DNA of 26,808 bases. Source: an uncultured Faecalibacterium sp. (GTDB lineage Bacteria; Bacillota; Clostridia; Oscillospirales; Ruminococcaceae). A program made the position numbers and the translations under genes. The notes beneath the pieces are model-generated. The model did not search any database. It worked only from the letters and a program-made list of their open reading frames with translations, and was not told where the DNA came from. The stretch covers positions 1-26,808 of the forward strand of contig URVW01000026.1 of the NCBI GenBank assembly GCA_900551435.1. The letters are read 5' to 3'. Position 1 is the first letter of the stretch; each line of letters begins with the position of its first letter. Positions 19,767-26,699 of the stretch are shown here, piece after piece.

Positions 19767-22358
19767 ATGGAAGAAGATTTTGTGATGATCCCCGGAAGCG
19801 GGACCAAAAAGATCATCCGTGACGTCAAGAAAGAGATCGAGACGGCATTCTTGGATTACTCCATGTCCGTCATCGTGTCCCGTGCTCTGCCGGACGTGCG
19901 CGATGGTCTGAAGCCGGTCCACCGCCGCATTCTCTATACCATGCACGAGCGCGGCAACGATCCCAGCCATCCCTACCGCAAATCGGCGGATACCGTCGGT
20001 GCGGTGCTGGGTTCTTACCACCCCCACGGCGACGCATCCGTTTACGATGCCATGGTCCGTCTGGCACAGGATTTCTCCCTGCGCTATCCGCTGGTGGACG
20101 GCCAAGGCAACTTCGGTTCGGTCGATGGCGACCCACCGGCTGCTTACCGTTACACTGAGGCCCGCATGAGCCGGATGGCGGTCGAGATGCTGACCGACAT
20201 CGAAAAAGATACCATCGACTGGGACCCCAACTTTGACGAAACGAAGAAGGAACCCAGCGTTCTGCCCTGCCGCTTCCCCAACCTGCTGGTCAACGGCAGT
20301 CAGGGCATCGCGGTCGGTATGGCGACCAACATTCCGCCCCACAACCTCGGTGAGGTCATCGACGGCTGTGTGGCATATATCGAGAATCCGGACATCGACC
20401 TGCCGGGTCTGATGGAGTATATCAAGGGACCGGACTTCCCCACCGCCGGCATCATCATGGGCCGCAGCGGCATCCGCGCCGCCTATGCTACCGGCCGCGG
20501 AAAGATCACCCTGCGCGGCCGCGCCACCATCGAGGAAAAGAAGAATGGCCGTGCGCAGATCATCGTGACCGAGATCCCCTATATGGTCAATAAGGCGCGT
20601 CTCATCGAGAACATTGCCGATCTGGTCAAGGAAAAGCGCATCGAGGGCATCAGCGACCTGAACGATGAGACGAACCGCAAGGGCATGCGTATCGTCATCG
20701 ACGTCCGCAAGGATGCCAACCCGCAGGTCGTCCTGAACCAGCTGTATCAGTACACCCAGCTGCAGGATACCGTGGGCGTCATCATGCTGGCCATCGACCA
20801 CAAGGTCCCCAAGGTCCTGACCCTGAAGCAGATGATCCAGAAGTACGTCGAGTTTCAGGATGAAGTGGTCCGCCGCCGCACCCAGTACGACCTGAAGAAG
20901 GCCAAGGAGCGCGCCCACATCCTCGAGGGTCTGAAGAAGGCTACCGATATCGTGGATGAGCTGATCGCCACCATCCGCGCGTGCAAGGGCGGCATGAGCG
21001 AAGCAAAAGCCGCCATCATGGAGAAGTTCGGATTCGATGACGTTCAGGCCGATGCCATCGTCAAGCTGCAGCTGGGCCGTCTGGCCGGTCTGGAGATCCT
21101 CAAAATTGAGGAAGAGCTGGGCGCATTGCAGGCGAAGATCAAGGATTGGGAAGAGATCCTTGCCAACGACGCCCGCGTTCTGGAGATCGTCAAGAACGAG
21201 CTGCTGGACATGAAGAAGCGCTTCGGCGACGAGCGCCGCACCGAGATCGAAACGGTCAACGGCGAAGTAGACATCGAGGACCTCATTGCCGAGGAACAGT
21301 GCGTCTACACCCTGACCGAAGCCGGCTATATCAAGCGCCAGCTCAAGGCCACCTATCAGGCGCAGAAGCGCGGCGGCCGCGGCATTTCCGGCATGACCCG
21401 CAAGGAAGAGGACATCGTGCAGGAGATGTTCGTTGGTTCCACCCACGACTTCGTCCTGTTCGTCACCAACCGGGGCCGGATGTTCCGCCTGAAGGGCTAC
21501 ACCATCGCCGAGGGCAGCCGCACCAGCAAGGGCACGAACATCGTCAACCTGCTGCAGCTGGCCGAGGGCGAAAAGGTCACGAATATGCTCTGCTACCCCA
21601 AGGACGATGACGACAACAAGGCGGGATTCGTCACGATGGTTACCAAGCAGGGCTTGATCAAGCGCACGCCGCTGGAACAGTATGCGAATATCCGCAAGTC
21701 CGGCCTGATCGGCATTGCCCTGAACGAGGGCGACGCACTGGCATGGACCCGCCTGACCACCGGCCACGATATGCTCATCGTTGCCACCCGCAACGGTCAG
21801 GCCATCCGCTTCAACGAAGAGGATGCCCGTCCCATGGGCCGCAGCGGCCACGGCGTCCGCGCCATCAAGCTGGCCGAGGGCGACGAGGTCGTGGGCGTCT
21901 GCATCTGCCGTGAGGGCGCAACGGTCCTGACCGTCACCGAAAACGGCAAGGGCCGCCGCTCCGAGATCGATACCTACCGCATCACGGCCCGCGGCGGCAA
22001 AGGCATCCGCAACTACGACGCTGCCAAGGATAAGGTTGCAGCGGTCAAGATCGTGGATGATGTGGACGATATCCTGCTGAGCAGTCAGGAAGGCATCATC
22101 ATCCGTCTGCACGCCGACTCCATCCCGGTCCAGAGCCGCTATGGCTCCGGCGTCCGTGTGATGCGTCTGGGCGAGAACGACAAGGTCATGGTCCTTGCCC
22201 GCACCGACCACGACGACGAAGCCCAGACCGCAACGGTCGAGGCCGAAGAGGGCGACGAACCCACCGCCGAGCAGCTGGCCGCGATGGAAGCCGCCGATGA
22301 AGCTTCTGCGGCTGAGGCTCCCGAAGCGGATGCGGAAAACGTTGACGCTGAAAATTAA
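19767..22358 (+). CDS. gyrA: DNA gyrase subunit A
   Basis: DNA-cleaving subunit of gyrase. It is 863 aa. The winged-helix region has VHRRILYTM, then the quinolone-determining stretch YHPHGDASVYDAMVRLAQ (about 84–101). The catalytic Tyr is Y129 in AYRYTEARMS. The GyrA box, needed for DNA wrapping, is QKRGGRG at 533–539 at the start of the C-terminal beta-pinwheel. The last 45 residues are strongly acidic (EAEEGDEPTAEQLAAMEAADE), as in some GyrA tails that tune wrapping. At the position of E. coli Ser83 this protein has Ala (A90) followed by Ser (S91), as in mycobacterial GyrA. The ATG at 19767 follows ACGGAGG by 7 nt. Confidence 0.98.
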   Translation: MEEDFVMIPGSGTKKIIRDVKKEIETAFLDYSMSVIVSRALPDVRDGLKPVHRRILYTMHERGNDPSHPYRKSADTVGAVLGSYHPHGDASVYDAMVRLAQDFSLRYPLVDGQGNFGSVDGDPPAAYRYTEARMSRMAVEMLTDIEKDTIDWDPNFDETKKEPSVLPCRFPNLLVNGSQGIAVGMATNIPPHNLGEVIDGCVAYIENPDIDLPGLMEYIKGPDFPTAGIIMGRSGIRAAYATGRGKITLRGRATIEEKKNGRAQIIVTEIPYMVNKARLIENIADLVKEKRIEGISDLNDETNRKGMRIVIDVRKDANPQVVLNQLYQYTQLQDTVGVIMLAIDHKVPKVLTLKQMIQKYVEFQDEVVRRRTQYDLKKAKERAHILEGLKKATDIVDELIATIRACKGGMSEAKAAIMEKFGFDDVQADAIVKLQLGRLAGLEILKIEEELGALQAKIKDWEEILANDARVLEIVKNELLDMKKRFGDERRTEIETVNGEVDIEDLIAEEQCVYTLTEAGYIKRQLKATYQAQKRGGRGISGMTRKEEDIVQEMFVGSTHDFVLFVTNRGRMFRLKGYTIAEGSRTSKGTNIVNLLQLAEGEKVTNMLCYPKDDDDNKAGFVTMVTKQGLIKRTPLEQYANIRKSGLIGIALNEGDALAWTRLTTGHDMLIVATRNGQAIRFNEEDARPMGRSGHGVRAIKLAEGDEVVGVCICREGATVLTVTENGKGRRSEIDTYRITARGGKGIRNYDAAKDKVAAVKIVDDVDDILLSSQEGIIIRLHADSIPVQSRYGSGVRVMRLGENDKVMVLARTDHDDEAQTATVEAEEGDEPTAEQLAAMEAADEASAAEAPEADAENVDAEN

Positions 22359-22420
22359 GCGCAAGGCTTGAACGTTCCCCTTTTGCAGACACTTTGTTGG
22401 GCCTGCACAGCCTTTCCGGC

Positions 22421-22479
22421 GTGCCAAAGGCTCGCCCTTTGGGAGAGCTGGCTGCGAAAGCGGCCTGAGAGGGAAAGTT
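22421..22479. repeat. Partial palindromic element, copy C
   Basis: TGCCAAAGGCTC … GGGAGAGCTGGC … GCGAAAGC … CTGAGAGG matches one half of element A read on the opposite strand (TGCCAAAGGCTCTCC, GGAGAGCTGGC, GACTGAGAGG). The other half is not recognisable, so this is a truncated or diverged copy. It follows gyrA by about 60 bp and forms a hairpin that could serve as the gyrA terminator. Confidence 0.55.
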
Positions 22480-22483
22480 AGCC

Positions 22484-22512
22484 TAGACTTCACCCGGGAA
22501 ATGTGATAAAAT
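22484..22512 (+). promoter_or_regulatory. mntP promoter
   Basis: TAGACT (22484–22489) and TAAAAT (22507–22512) are spaced by 17 bp, placing the transcript start just ahead of the riboswitch. The spacer contains CCCGGGAAAT, which matches half of a Noc-binding site; this may be chance. Confidence 0.6.
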
Positions 22513-22524
22513 AACCGAACAATA

Positions 22525-22673
22525 ACAAATCCCATGGGGGAGTAGCAGGCGCTGTTTGCAGACGGCGCAGCAAGTCAACACAATGGCCGCTGGTCGCGGT
22601 CTGGCTTGCTTTCATTTGCGAGACTCATGTGCTTTGGTGCGCGTACCACGCCCAACACATGGAGTCAGTTTGT
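22525..22673 (+). ncRNA. yybP-ykoY (manganese) riboswitch
   Basis: Located in the leader of a manganese exporter gene. It contains the family hallmark GGGGGAGTAGC (22536–22546), CAAGTCAACA in the middle and a GCGAGACTC segment. The ends can close as ACAAA (22525–22529) with TTTGT (22669–22673) and CCATG with CATGG. A long arm GACTCATGTG/CACATGGAGTC pairs 22622–22631 with 22656–22666. An intrinsic terminator follows directly. In this family Mn2+ binding prevents termination, so the switch should turn mntP on when manganese is high. Boundaries are approximate. Confidence 0.85.
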
Positions 22674-22683
22674 AAAAAAATGA

Positions 22684-22727
22684 CCCGGAATCGGACGTAT
22701 CTGCGCACCGATTCCGGGTTTTGTTTT
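22684..22727 (+). terminator. Riboswitch expression-platform terminator
   Basis: The perfect 11-bp stem CCCGGAATCGG (22684–22694) / CCGATTCCGGG (22708–22718) is followed by TTTTGTTTT, between the aptamer and the mntP ribosome-binding site. Confidence 0.9.
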
Positions 22728-22767
22728 GCCGTACCCAAATTCCGGTCAAATTGAGGAGGCATTCACT

Positions 22768-23352
22768 ATGGAATGGAGTTTCTTGTTTTTCTTCAACAGT
22801 GCGCTGCTGGGCGTCGGCCTGGCGATGGACGCATTCTCGGTCTCGATGGCAAATGGTCTGCATGACCCCAAAATGTCCAAAAAGCGGATGACCATCATCG
22901 CGGGCACGTTCGGCGTCTTTCAGGCCGTGATGCCCATGACGGGCTGGATCTGCGTCCACACCATCGTCGAGCTGTTCTCGTCCTTTGAGGTGTTCATCCC
23001 GTGGATCGCGCTGGCTCTGCTGGCTTACATCGGCGGCAAAATGCTTCTTGAGGGCATCAAGGGCGAGGAAGCTGAAGAAGCTGCCGAGCTGAGCGCGGGC
23101 GCGCTCTTCGTGCAGGGCGTGGCCACCAGCATCGATGCCCTGTCGGTCGGCTTCACCATCTCGGAGTATGGCTGGCTGATGGCGCTGGTCTGCTCGCTCA
23201 TCATCGCAACGGTCACCTTCTTCATCTGCATCGCCGGTCTGCGCATCGGCAAAAAGTTCGGCACGAAGCTGGCGGGCAAAGCGTCCATTCTGGGCGGCAT
23301 CATCCTGATCGGCATTGGTCTGGAAATTTTCTTGACCGGAATTTTCGGCTGA
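22768..23352 (+). CDS. mntP: Manganese efflux pump MntP
   Basis: Exports Mn2+ across the cytoplasmic membrane to prevent manganese toxicity. It is 194 aa with about six hydrophobic helices arranged as an inverted repeat. The first half has GLAMDAFSVSMANG and the second half GVATSIDALSVGF, each with the conserved membrane-embedded Asp. The ATG at 22768 follows GAGGAGG by 8 nt; an in-frame ATG 14 codons earlier lies within the terminator tract and is not used. The upstream Mn2+ riboswitch independently supports the assignment. Confidence 0.95.
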   Translation: MEWSFLFFFNSALLGVGLAMDAFSVSMANGLHDPKMSKKRMTIIAGTFGVFQAVMPMTGWICVHTIVELFSSFEVFIPWIALALLAYIGGKMLLEGIKGEEAEEAAELSAGALFVQGVATSIDALSVGFTISEYGWLMALVCSLIIATVTFFICIAGLRIGKKFGTKLAGKASILGGIILIGIGLEIFLTGIFG

Positions 23353-23461
23353 AACGATTTCGGTGCAGCCTGAATCCGCGAAAAGGCTTTTTGTGTCCTG
23401 AAACGCAGATTTTCGGCATCTTGCAAAAGAAAGATGGGGCCGGTTTGGAAAAGCTGCTGTG

Positions 23462-23513
23462 TTTTTTGCCGTTTCGTGCGCAAATTGGACAGCTTGGAAA
23501 CGATGGCAAAAAA
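23462..23513. repeat. Inverted repeat in mntP–lipoprotein gap
   Basis: TTTTTTGCC (23462–23470) and GGCAAAAAA (23505–23513) form a perfect 9-bp pair, with GTTTC/GAAAC continuing the match inward after a small bulge. The A-run rather than a T-run lies on the 3' side, so it is not a standard terminator on the plus strand. The rest of the 327-bp gap holds A/T-rich sequence and the promoter listed separately. Confidence 0.5.
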
Positions 23514-23573
23514 TCTTAACTGAAATTTGGAATAAAAAAGCGCTGCAAGGCTGATTTTTGCAAAAAGAACCTC

Positions 23574-23602
23574 TTGCCAAACCAACGTTTGTCTGATATC
23601 CT
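23574..23602 (+). promoter_or_regulatory. Promoter of the lipoprotein gene
   Basis: TTGCCA (23574–23579) and TATCCT (23597–23602) are spaced by 17 bp. The roughly 70-nt leader includes the hairpin CGGGAA-CCG-TTCCCG (23626–23640) and ends with an ideal AAGGAGG ribosome-binding site. Confidence 0.55.
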
Positions 23603-23679
23603 GACAGTAGAAGCCACCACCAATTCGGGAACCGTTCCCGGGGTGTGAGATCTTCAGAATCCAGAAGGAGGTACCGAAT

Positions 23680-24288
23680 ATGGCAAACAGAATGAGCCGT
23701 CGAGTTTTCTTGAAATGCGCCGGTGTCGCAGCGCTTGCTGTGACTGCATCCGGCATCTTCAGTGGATGTTCCGAGGAACCCGGAACGCCGAGCGAGACGC
23801 CCCACGGCGTCAATGACCCGGTCGAGACGAATGGCGTCAACGTCAAGCTGCTGGGCTATCAGCAGGGCCTGTTCTCCGAGATCGCGGGCAATTATGCCGA
23901 TAAGACTTTGATCGCGATCTGCTTCGGGCTGAACAATCAGTCGGAGCAGTCCATCCAGATGGGCAACACCACGCAGGATGAGCTGACCAAGGTGTGGGCC
24001 GCGATCAAGAACAACGACTTCTCCGGCCTGTCCAAGAGCGAATTTACCGTTGTCACCCAGAACCAGCGGATCGGTCATGCGGCCATCGGCTATAAGACGA
24101 CCGAAGCCGGCATCGGCGGCATTCTGGACGCAGGATTTATGGGCACGCTGGAACCGAAAAAGACCGGCTGTGTCAAGGTCTTTGCCGTCGTCCCGAGCGA
24201 TTGGGAGCAGATCGGCATCCAGTATACCCCGTTCTTCGCCCCCAGCGAGAACTACAACTTCGTGCTGAACCGCACCAATAAGCTGTAA
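23680..24288 (+). CDS. Tat-signal lipoprotein of unknown function
   Basis: A 202-aa predicted secreted lipoprotein. The N-terminus has a textbook twin-arginine motif SRRVFLK (residues 6–12), a hydrophobic stretch CAGVAALAVTASGIF, and a lipobox-like FSGC with the acylated Cys at position 30. A short Pro/Thr/Glu linker (SEEPGTPSETPH) follows. The remainder looks like a single beta-rich extracellular domain (VKLLGYQQGLFSEIAGNYADKTLIAICFGLNNQSEQSI … FAVVPSDWEQIGIQY), similar in style to the Ig-like domains of DUF4352/DUF5067 lipoproteins, but I cannot name a family. It has its own promoter and terminator, so it is a single-gene unit. The Tat motif implies export of a folded or cofactor-bearing protein if the host has TatAC. 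Confidence 0.8.
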   Translation: MANRMSRRVFLKCAGVAALAVTASGIFSGCSEEPGTPSETPHGVNDPVETNGVNVKLLGYQQGLFSEIAGNYADKTLIAICFGLNNQSEQSIQMGNTTQDELTKVWAAIKNNDFSGLSKSEFTVVTQNQRIGHAAIGYKTTEAGIGGILDAGFMGTLEPKKTGCVKVFAVVPSDWEQIGIQYTPFFAPSENYNFVLNRTNKL

Positions 24289-24333
24289 CCAAATTTGTTC
24301 CCCCTTCCCCGACAGGGAGCGACCTATAGAAAA

Positions 24334-24379
24334 GCCAGCGCCGCAGAGGATTCGTCCCCCTCTGCGGCGCTGGCACTTT
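24334..24379. terminator. Bidirectional terminator between lipoprotein and gntR
   Basis: The perfect 16-bp stem GCCAGCGCCGCAGAGG (24334–24349) with 24359–24374 is followed by ACTTTTTG on the plus strand and CTTTTC on the minus strand. It serves the two convergent genes. Confidence 0.9.
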
Positions 24380-24385
24380 TTGTAC

Positions 24386-25069
24386 TTATTTTTCCGGCTC
24401 GAAATAGTCGGCGTATTCCTCCGTCAGCTTGCTGCCCAGCCGCCGGATGCCGCCGTAGAGATGCCGCTCCACCAGCGGCTCAAAGGCTGCAAGATCGCAC
24501 CGCTCGATGGCTTCGATGAGGTTGTGATGGTCCGCGATGACCTCTGCCAGTCCGCCGCTGGTCATGGTGTCCAGCATCCGGAAGCGGCTGTAGTCGGCGT
24601 GCGCATTCTGAAGCGTCCGCCAGAGGTACATTTTGTCCATGGCCTCGAACCATGTCTCGTGCAGCAGACGATCCGCCTCGTACAGGCGGTTGAAGTCCGG
24701 CTCCTCCGCATGGGCAAGGGCTTCATAGGCGTCGGCGCGCTTCCGGATGAGCGCCCGCTGTTCGGGTGTGCACCGGGGCGAAAAATCCCGCAGGACCCGG
24801 GCTTCCACGGCGGTGCGCTCGTAGATCAGCTCGTCCACGATCTTGCGGTTCAGCCGGGTCACCGTCGTGCCTTTGTAGGGCACGATCTTCACCAGCCCGT
24901 TTTCCTGCAGCTTTTGCAGCACCACCCGGATGAGGGAGCGCGGTGCGCCGAACCGGGCGCAGAGCGGATTTTCGCTCAGAGAGCTGCCCGGACGCAGGGT
25001 CAGATCGATGATCTCCCGTTCCAGCACAGCATAGATTTCAGCATCGGTTTTGTACGTTTGTTGTTCCAT
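24386..25069 (-). CDS. GntR-family transcriptional regulator (FadR/FCD type)
   Basis: DNA-binding repressor or activator of 227 aa. The N-terminal winged helix has LRPGSSLSENPLCARFGAPRSLIRVVLQKLQENGLV and KGTTVTRL (to about residue 72). The C-terminal all-helical FCD effector domain follows (RTAVEARVLRDFS … DRLLHETWFEAM … DHHNLIEAIERCDLAAFEPLVERHL), with His and Asp residues at positions that bind a metal and a carboxylate ligand in this class. The ligand is unknown. It is 27 nt behind the pseudouridine synthase and has only a weak ribosome-binding site. No metabolic gene it obviously controls is adjacent, unless it acts on the operon it ends. Confidence 0.9.
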   Translation of the reverse strand: MEQQTYKTDAEIYAVLEREIIDLTLRPGSSLSENPLCARFGAPRSLIRVVLQKLQENGLVKIVPYKGTTVTRLNRKIVDELIYERTAVEARVLRDFSPRCTPEQRALIRKRADAYEALAHAEEPDFNRLYEADRLLHETWFEAMDKMYLWRTLQNAHADYSRFRMLDTMTSGGLAEVIADHHNLIEAIERCDLAAFEPLVERHLYGGIRRLGSKLTEEYADYFEPEK

Positions 25070-25096
25070 AGCTTATTTCCCTAGACAACAAGGCCG

Positions 25097-25783
25097 TTAA
25101 AAGTTCCACGGTTCCTGCGGGAGAACTTCCAACGCAAATTCCAGTTTCTTCCCCGTCTCCGGGTGGATGAAGCAGAGCCGTGCACTCTGCAGCGCGATCG
25201 CGCCCTTATACCGGCTCCCGTATTTCCCATCGCCCCAGAGCGGATGCTTCCGGGATGCGAACTGCACCCGAATTTGGTGGGTCCGCCCGGTGTGCAGGGT
25301 GATGTCCGCAAGGCTCAGCGTTCCGTTCGTGGCCGAGATGCGGTATTCGAGGACGGCTTCGCGCACGCCCTTGCGGGGGCGGCTGACCGGGAACACCCGG
25401 CCCTTCCGGCTGTCCTTGAAGAGATAGTCCCGCAGGACGCCCGCTTCGGGCAGAAGCTCGTCCGGCGCTCCGGCCAGAACGGCCCGGTACTGCTTGATGA
25501 ACGGCGGCGCAGCGGGCGTGTTTTTGGAAGGTTCGGCCCGCCCGTCAAGGACGGCGTAGGCTTCCTGACTCTGCGTGACCTGTTTCGTCAGCGCGGCGGC
25601 GGCTTTTGGGGTCTTGGCATAGACCATCAGGCCCGAAACGCCGGTGTCCAGCCGGTGGATGATGCCCACATAGGCATCCGGACGGCCCCACAGCTTCCGC
25701 AGGGCTGCCGGGACGTCCCCTTCGCTGGAAAGTCCCGCCGGTTTGTTCAGGACCACGAGCGCGTCATCTTCGTAGACGATCAC
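25097..25783 (-). CDS. RluA-family pseudouridine synthase without S4 domain
   Basis: Converts uridine to pseudouridine in rRNA or tRNA; the target site is unknown. It is 228 aa. The catalytic motif HRLDTGVSG has Asp46, preceded by LNKPAG. The C-terminal half has LHTGRTHQIRVQFA and HPLWGDGKYG, both typical of the RluA group. There is no N-terminal S4 domain. A 20-residue Ala/Pro-rich insert (DGRAEPSKNTPAAPPFIK) interrupts the usual KxYxA strand. Translation starts at GTG 25783, which overlaps the stop of the Nudix gene by 4 nt (GTGA), so expression is coupled. Confidence 0.92.
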   Translation of the reverse strand: MIVYEDDALVVLNKPAGLSSEGDVPAALRKLWGRPDAYVGIIHRLDTGVSGLMVYAKTPKAAAALTKQVTQSQEAYAVLDGRAEPSKNTPAAPPFIKQYRAVLAGAPDELLPEAGVLRDYLFKDSRKGRVFPVSRPRKGVREAVLEYRISATNGTLSLADITLHTGRTHQIRVQFASRKHPLWGDGKYGSRYKGAIALQSARLCFIHPETGKKLEFALEVLPQEPWNF

Positions 25784-26331
25784 AGCTTGCCCTCGTCCAG
25801 CAGCGCTTTCAGCTTGAGCACTCCGGCGATGGTCTTGCCGTCCTTGATCTCGCCGCTCATGACCATCTCATAGGCTTTCTGCAGGGGCACGCGGTCCGGG
25901 GTCAGAAACTCGTCGGCGTCAAGGTGCATGTGCGTTTCCTTCAGGCCGGTGGCGACCCAAGTGTAAATGACCTCGGTATCATAGCCCACCGTGGGGTAAA
26001 ACTCGCCCAGCGAGGTGTAGTGCTCGGCGGTCAGGCCGCACTCCTCTTCCAGCTCGCGCTTGGCGGCTTCAAAGGGGTCCTCGCCCTTTTCCAGTTTGCC
26101 GGCGGGCAGCTCCCACAGCTCTTGCTGCATGGCATAGCGGAACTGCCGCACCATGCAGATGGTCCCATCCGGGAAATAGGGCACGATACAGGCTCCGCCG
26201 TGGTGGTGCACCACTTCGCGGGAGGCGGTCTTGCCGTTCTCCAGCAGAGCAGTATCCTTGGTCAGAGTAATGACCCGGCCTTCAAAGAGGACTTCACTGG
26301 TCAGTTTTTTTTCAAAATGTGCAGTCTCCAT
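25780..26331 (-). CDS. nudF: Nudix hydrolase, ADP-ribose pyrophosphatase type
   Basis: Hydrolyses ADP-ribose to AMP and ribose-5-phosphate, a housekeeping function. It is 183 aa. The Nudix box is complete: GKLEKGEDPFEAAKRELEEE then CGL at about residues 78–100, matching G-x5-E-x7-RE-x2-EE-x-G. The downstream FYPTVGYDTEV resembles the ADP-ribose specificity region, and an N-terminal strand region precedes VHHHGGACIVPY. I start it at ATG 26331 with AAAGGA 10 nt upstream; the TTG seven codons earlier overlaps that ribosome-binding site. It heads the operon that continues with the pseudouridine synthase and the GntR regulator. Confidence 0.92.
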   Translation of the reverse strand: METAHFEKKLTSEVLFEGRVITLTKDTALLENGKTASREVVHHHGGACIVPYFPDGTICMVRQFRYAMQQELWELPAGKLEKGEDPFEAAKRELEEECGLTAEHYTSLGEFYPTVGYDTEVIYTWVATGLKETHMHLDADEFLTPDRVPLQKAYEMVMSGEIKDGKTIAGVLKLKALLDEGKL

Positions 26332-26393
26332 CGCTTCTGCGTCCTTTCTCAAAGGGCAGGAAATCGCTTCCGGCCCGAAAAATCACTGGTTCC

Positions 26394-26423
26394 AGTTTAC
26401 GGCATTTCCTGTATAAATGTCAA
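26394..26423 (-). promoter_or_regulatory. nudF operon promoter
   Basis: On the minus strand TTGACA (26423–26418) and TAAACT (26399–26394) are spaced by 18 bp. Confidence 0.8.
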
Positions 26424-26570
26424 TTCGAAATTAAGGAAAAGTTAAGAAAAAACCGCTGCATCTGCCAAAAACTTAAAATTCTGCAAGAAAGGATACCACA
26501 AAAAACACAAGCGTAAAAAACCGCCAAAAAAATTCTTGAAATTTTGTTGTGTTTTGCCAGTCGGTTTGCG

Positions 26571-26599
26571 TTTACTTTAGGGGCGGAATTTGCTATTAT
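26571..26599 (+). promoter_or_regulatory. nifJ promoter
   Basis: TTTACT (26571–26576) and TATTAT (26594–26599), with a TG extended-−10 dinucleotide, are spaced by 17 bp. The A-rich stretch 26424–26570 between this and the divergent nudF promoter could be an UP-element-like region. I see no gene in it. Confidence 0.75.
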
Positions 26600-26617
26600 A
26601 GTATATGAGCAATAGTG

Positions 26618-26669
26618 CCTTTTGGGGTTCTCCGGCCCCGCCGGGGCGCTTATTGCCCCGCGCAAAAGG
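26618..26669 (+). promoter_or_regulatory. Structured leader of nifJ
   Basis: CCTTTTG (26618–26624) pairs with CAAAAGG (26663–26669) and encloses competing GC-rich stems (GGCCCC/GGGGC and GGGGC/GCCCC). There is no T-run after it, so it is not a terminator. It may stabilise the highly expressed mRNA or control its translation. Confidence 0.5.
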
Positions 26670-26699
26670 TACCAAATTCTGAACAATGGAGGAAGAAAA

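Noticed and set aside
19533..22535. 1000-codon minus-strand open frame opposite gyrA
   Set aside because: Antisense shadow of gyrA caused by codon bias; the gyrA product is unmistakable and this frame shows no recognisable protein features.
23353..23573. Possible small gene in the mntP–lipoprotein gap
   Set aside because: No frame with a ribosome-binding site and protein-like composition; the sequence is A/T-rich with inverted repeats.
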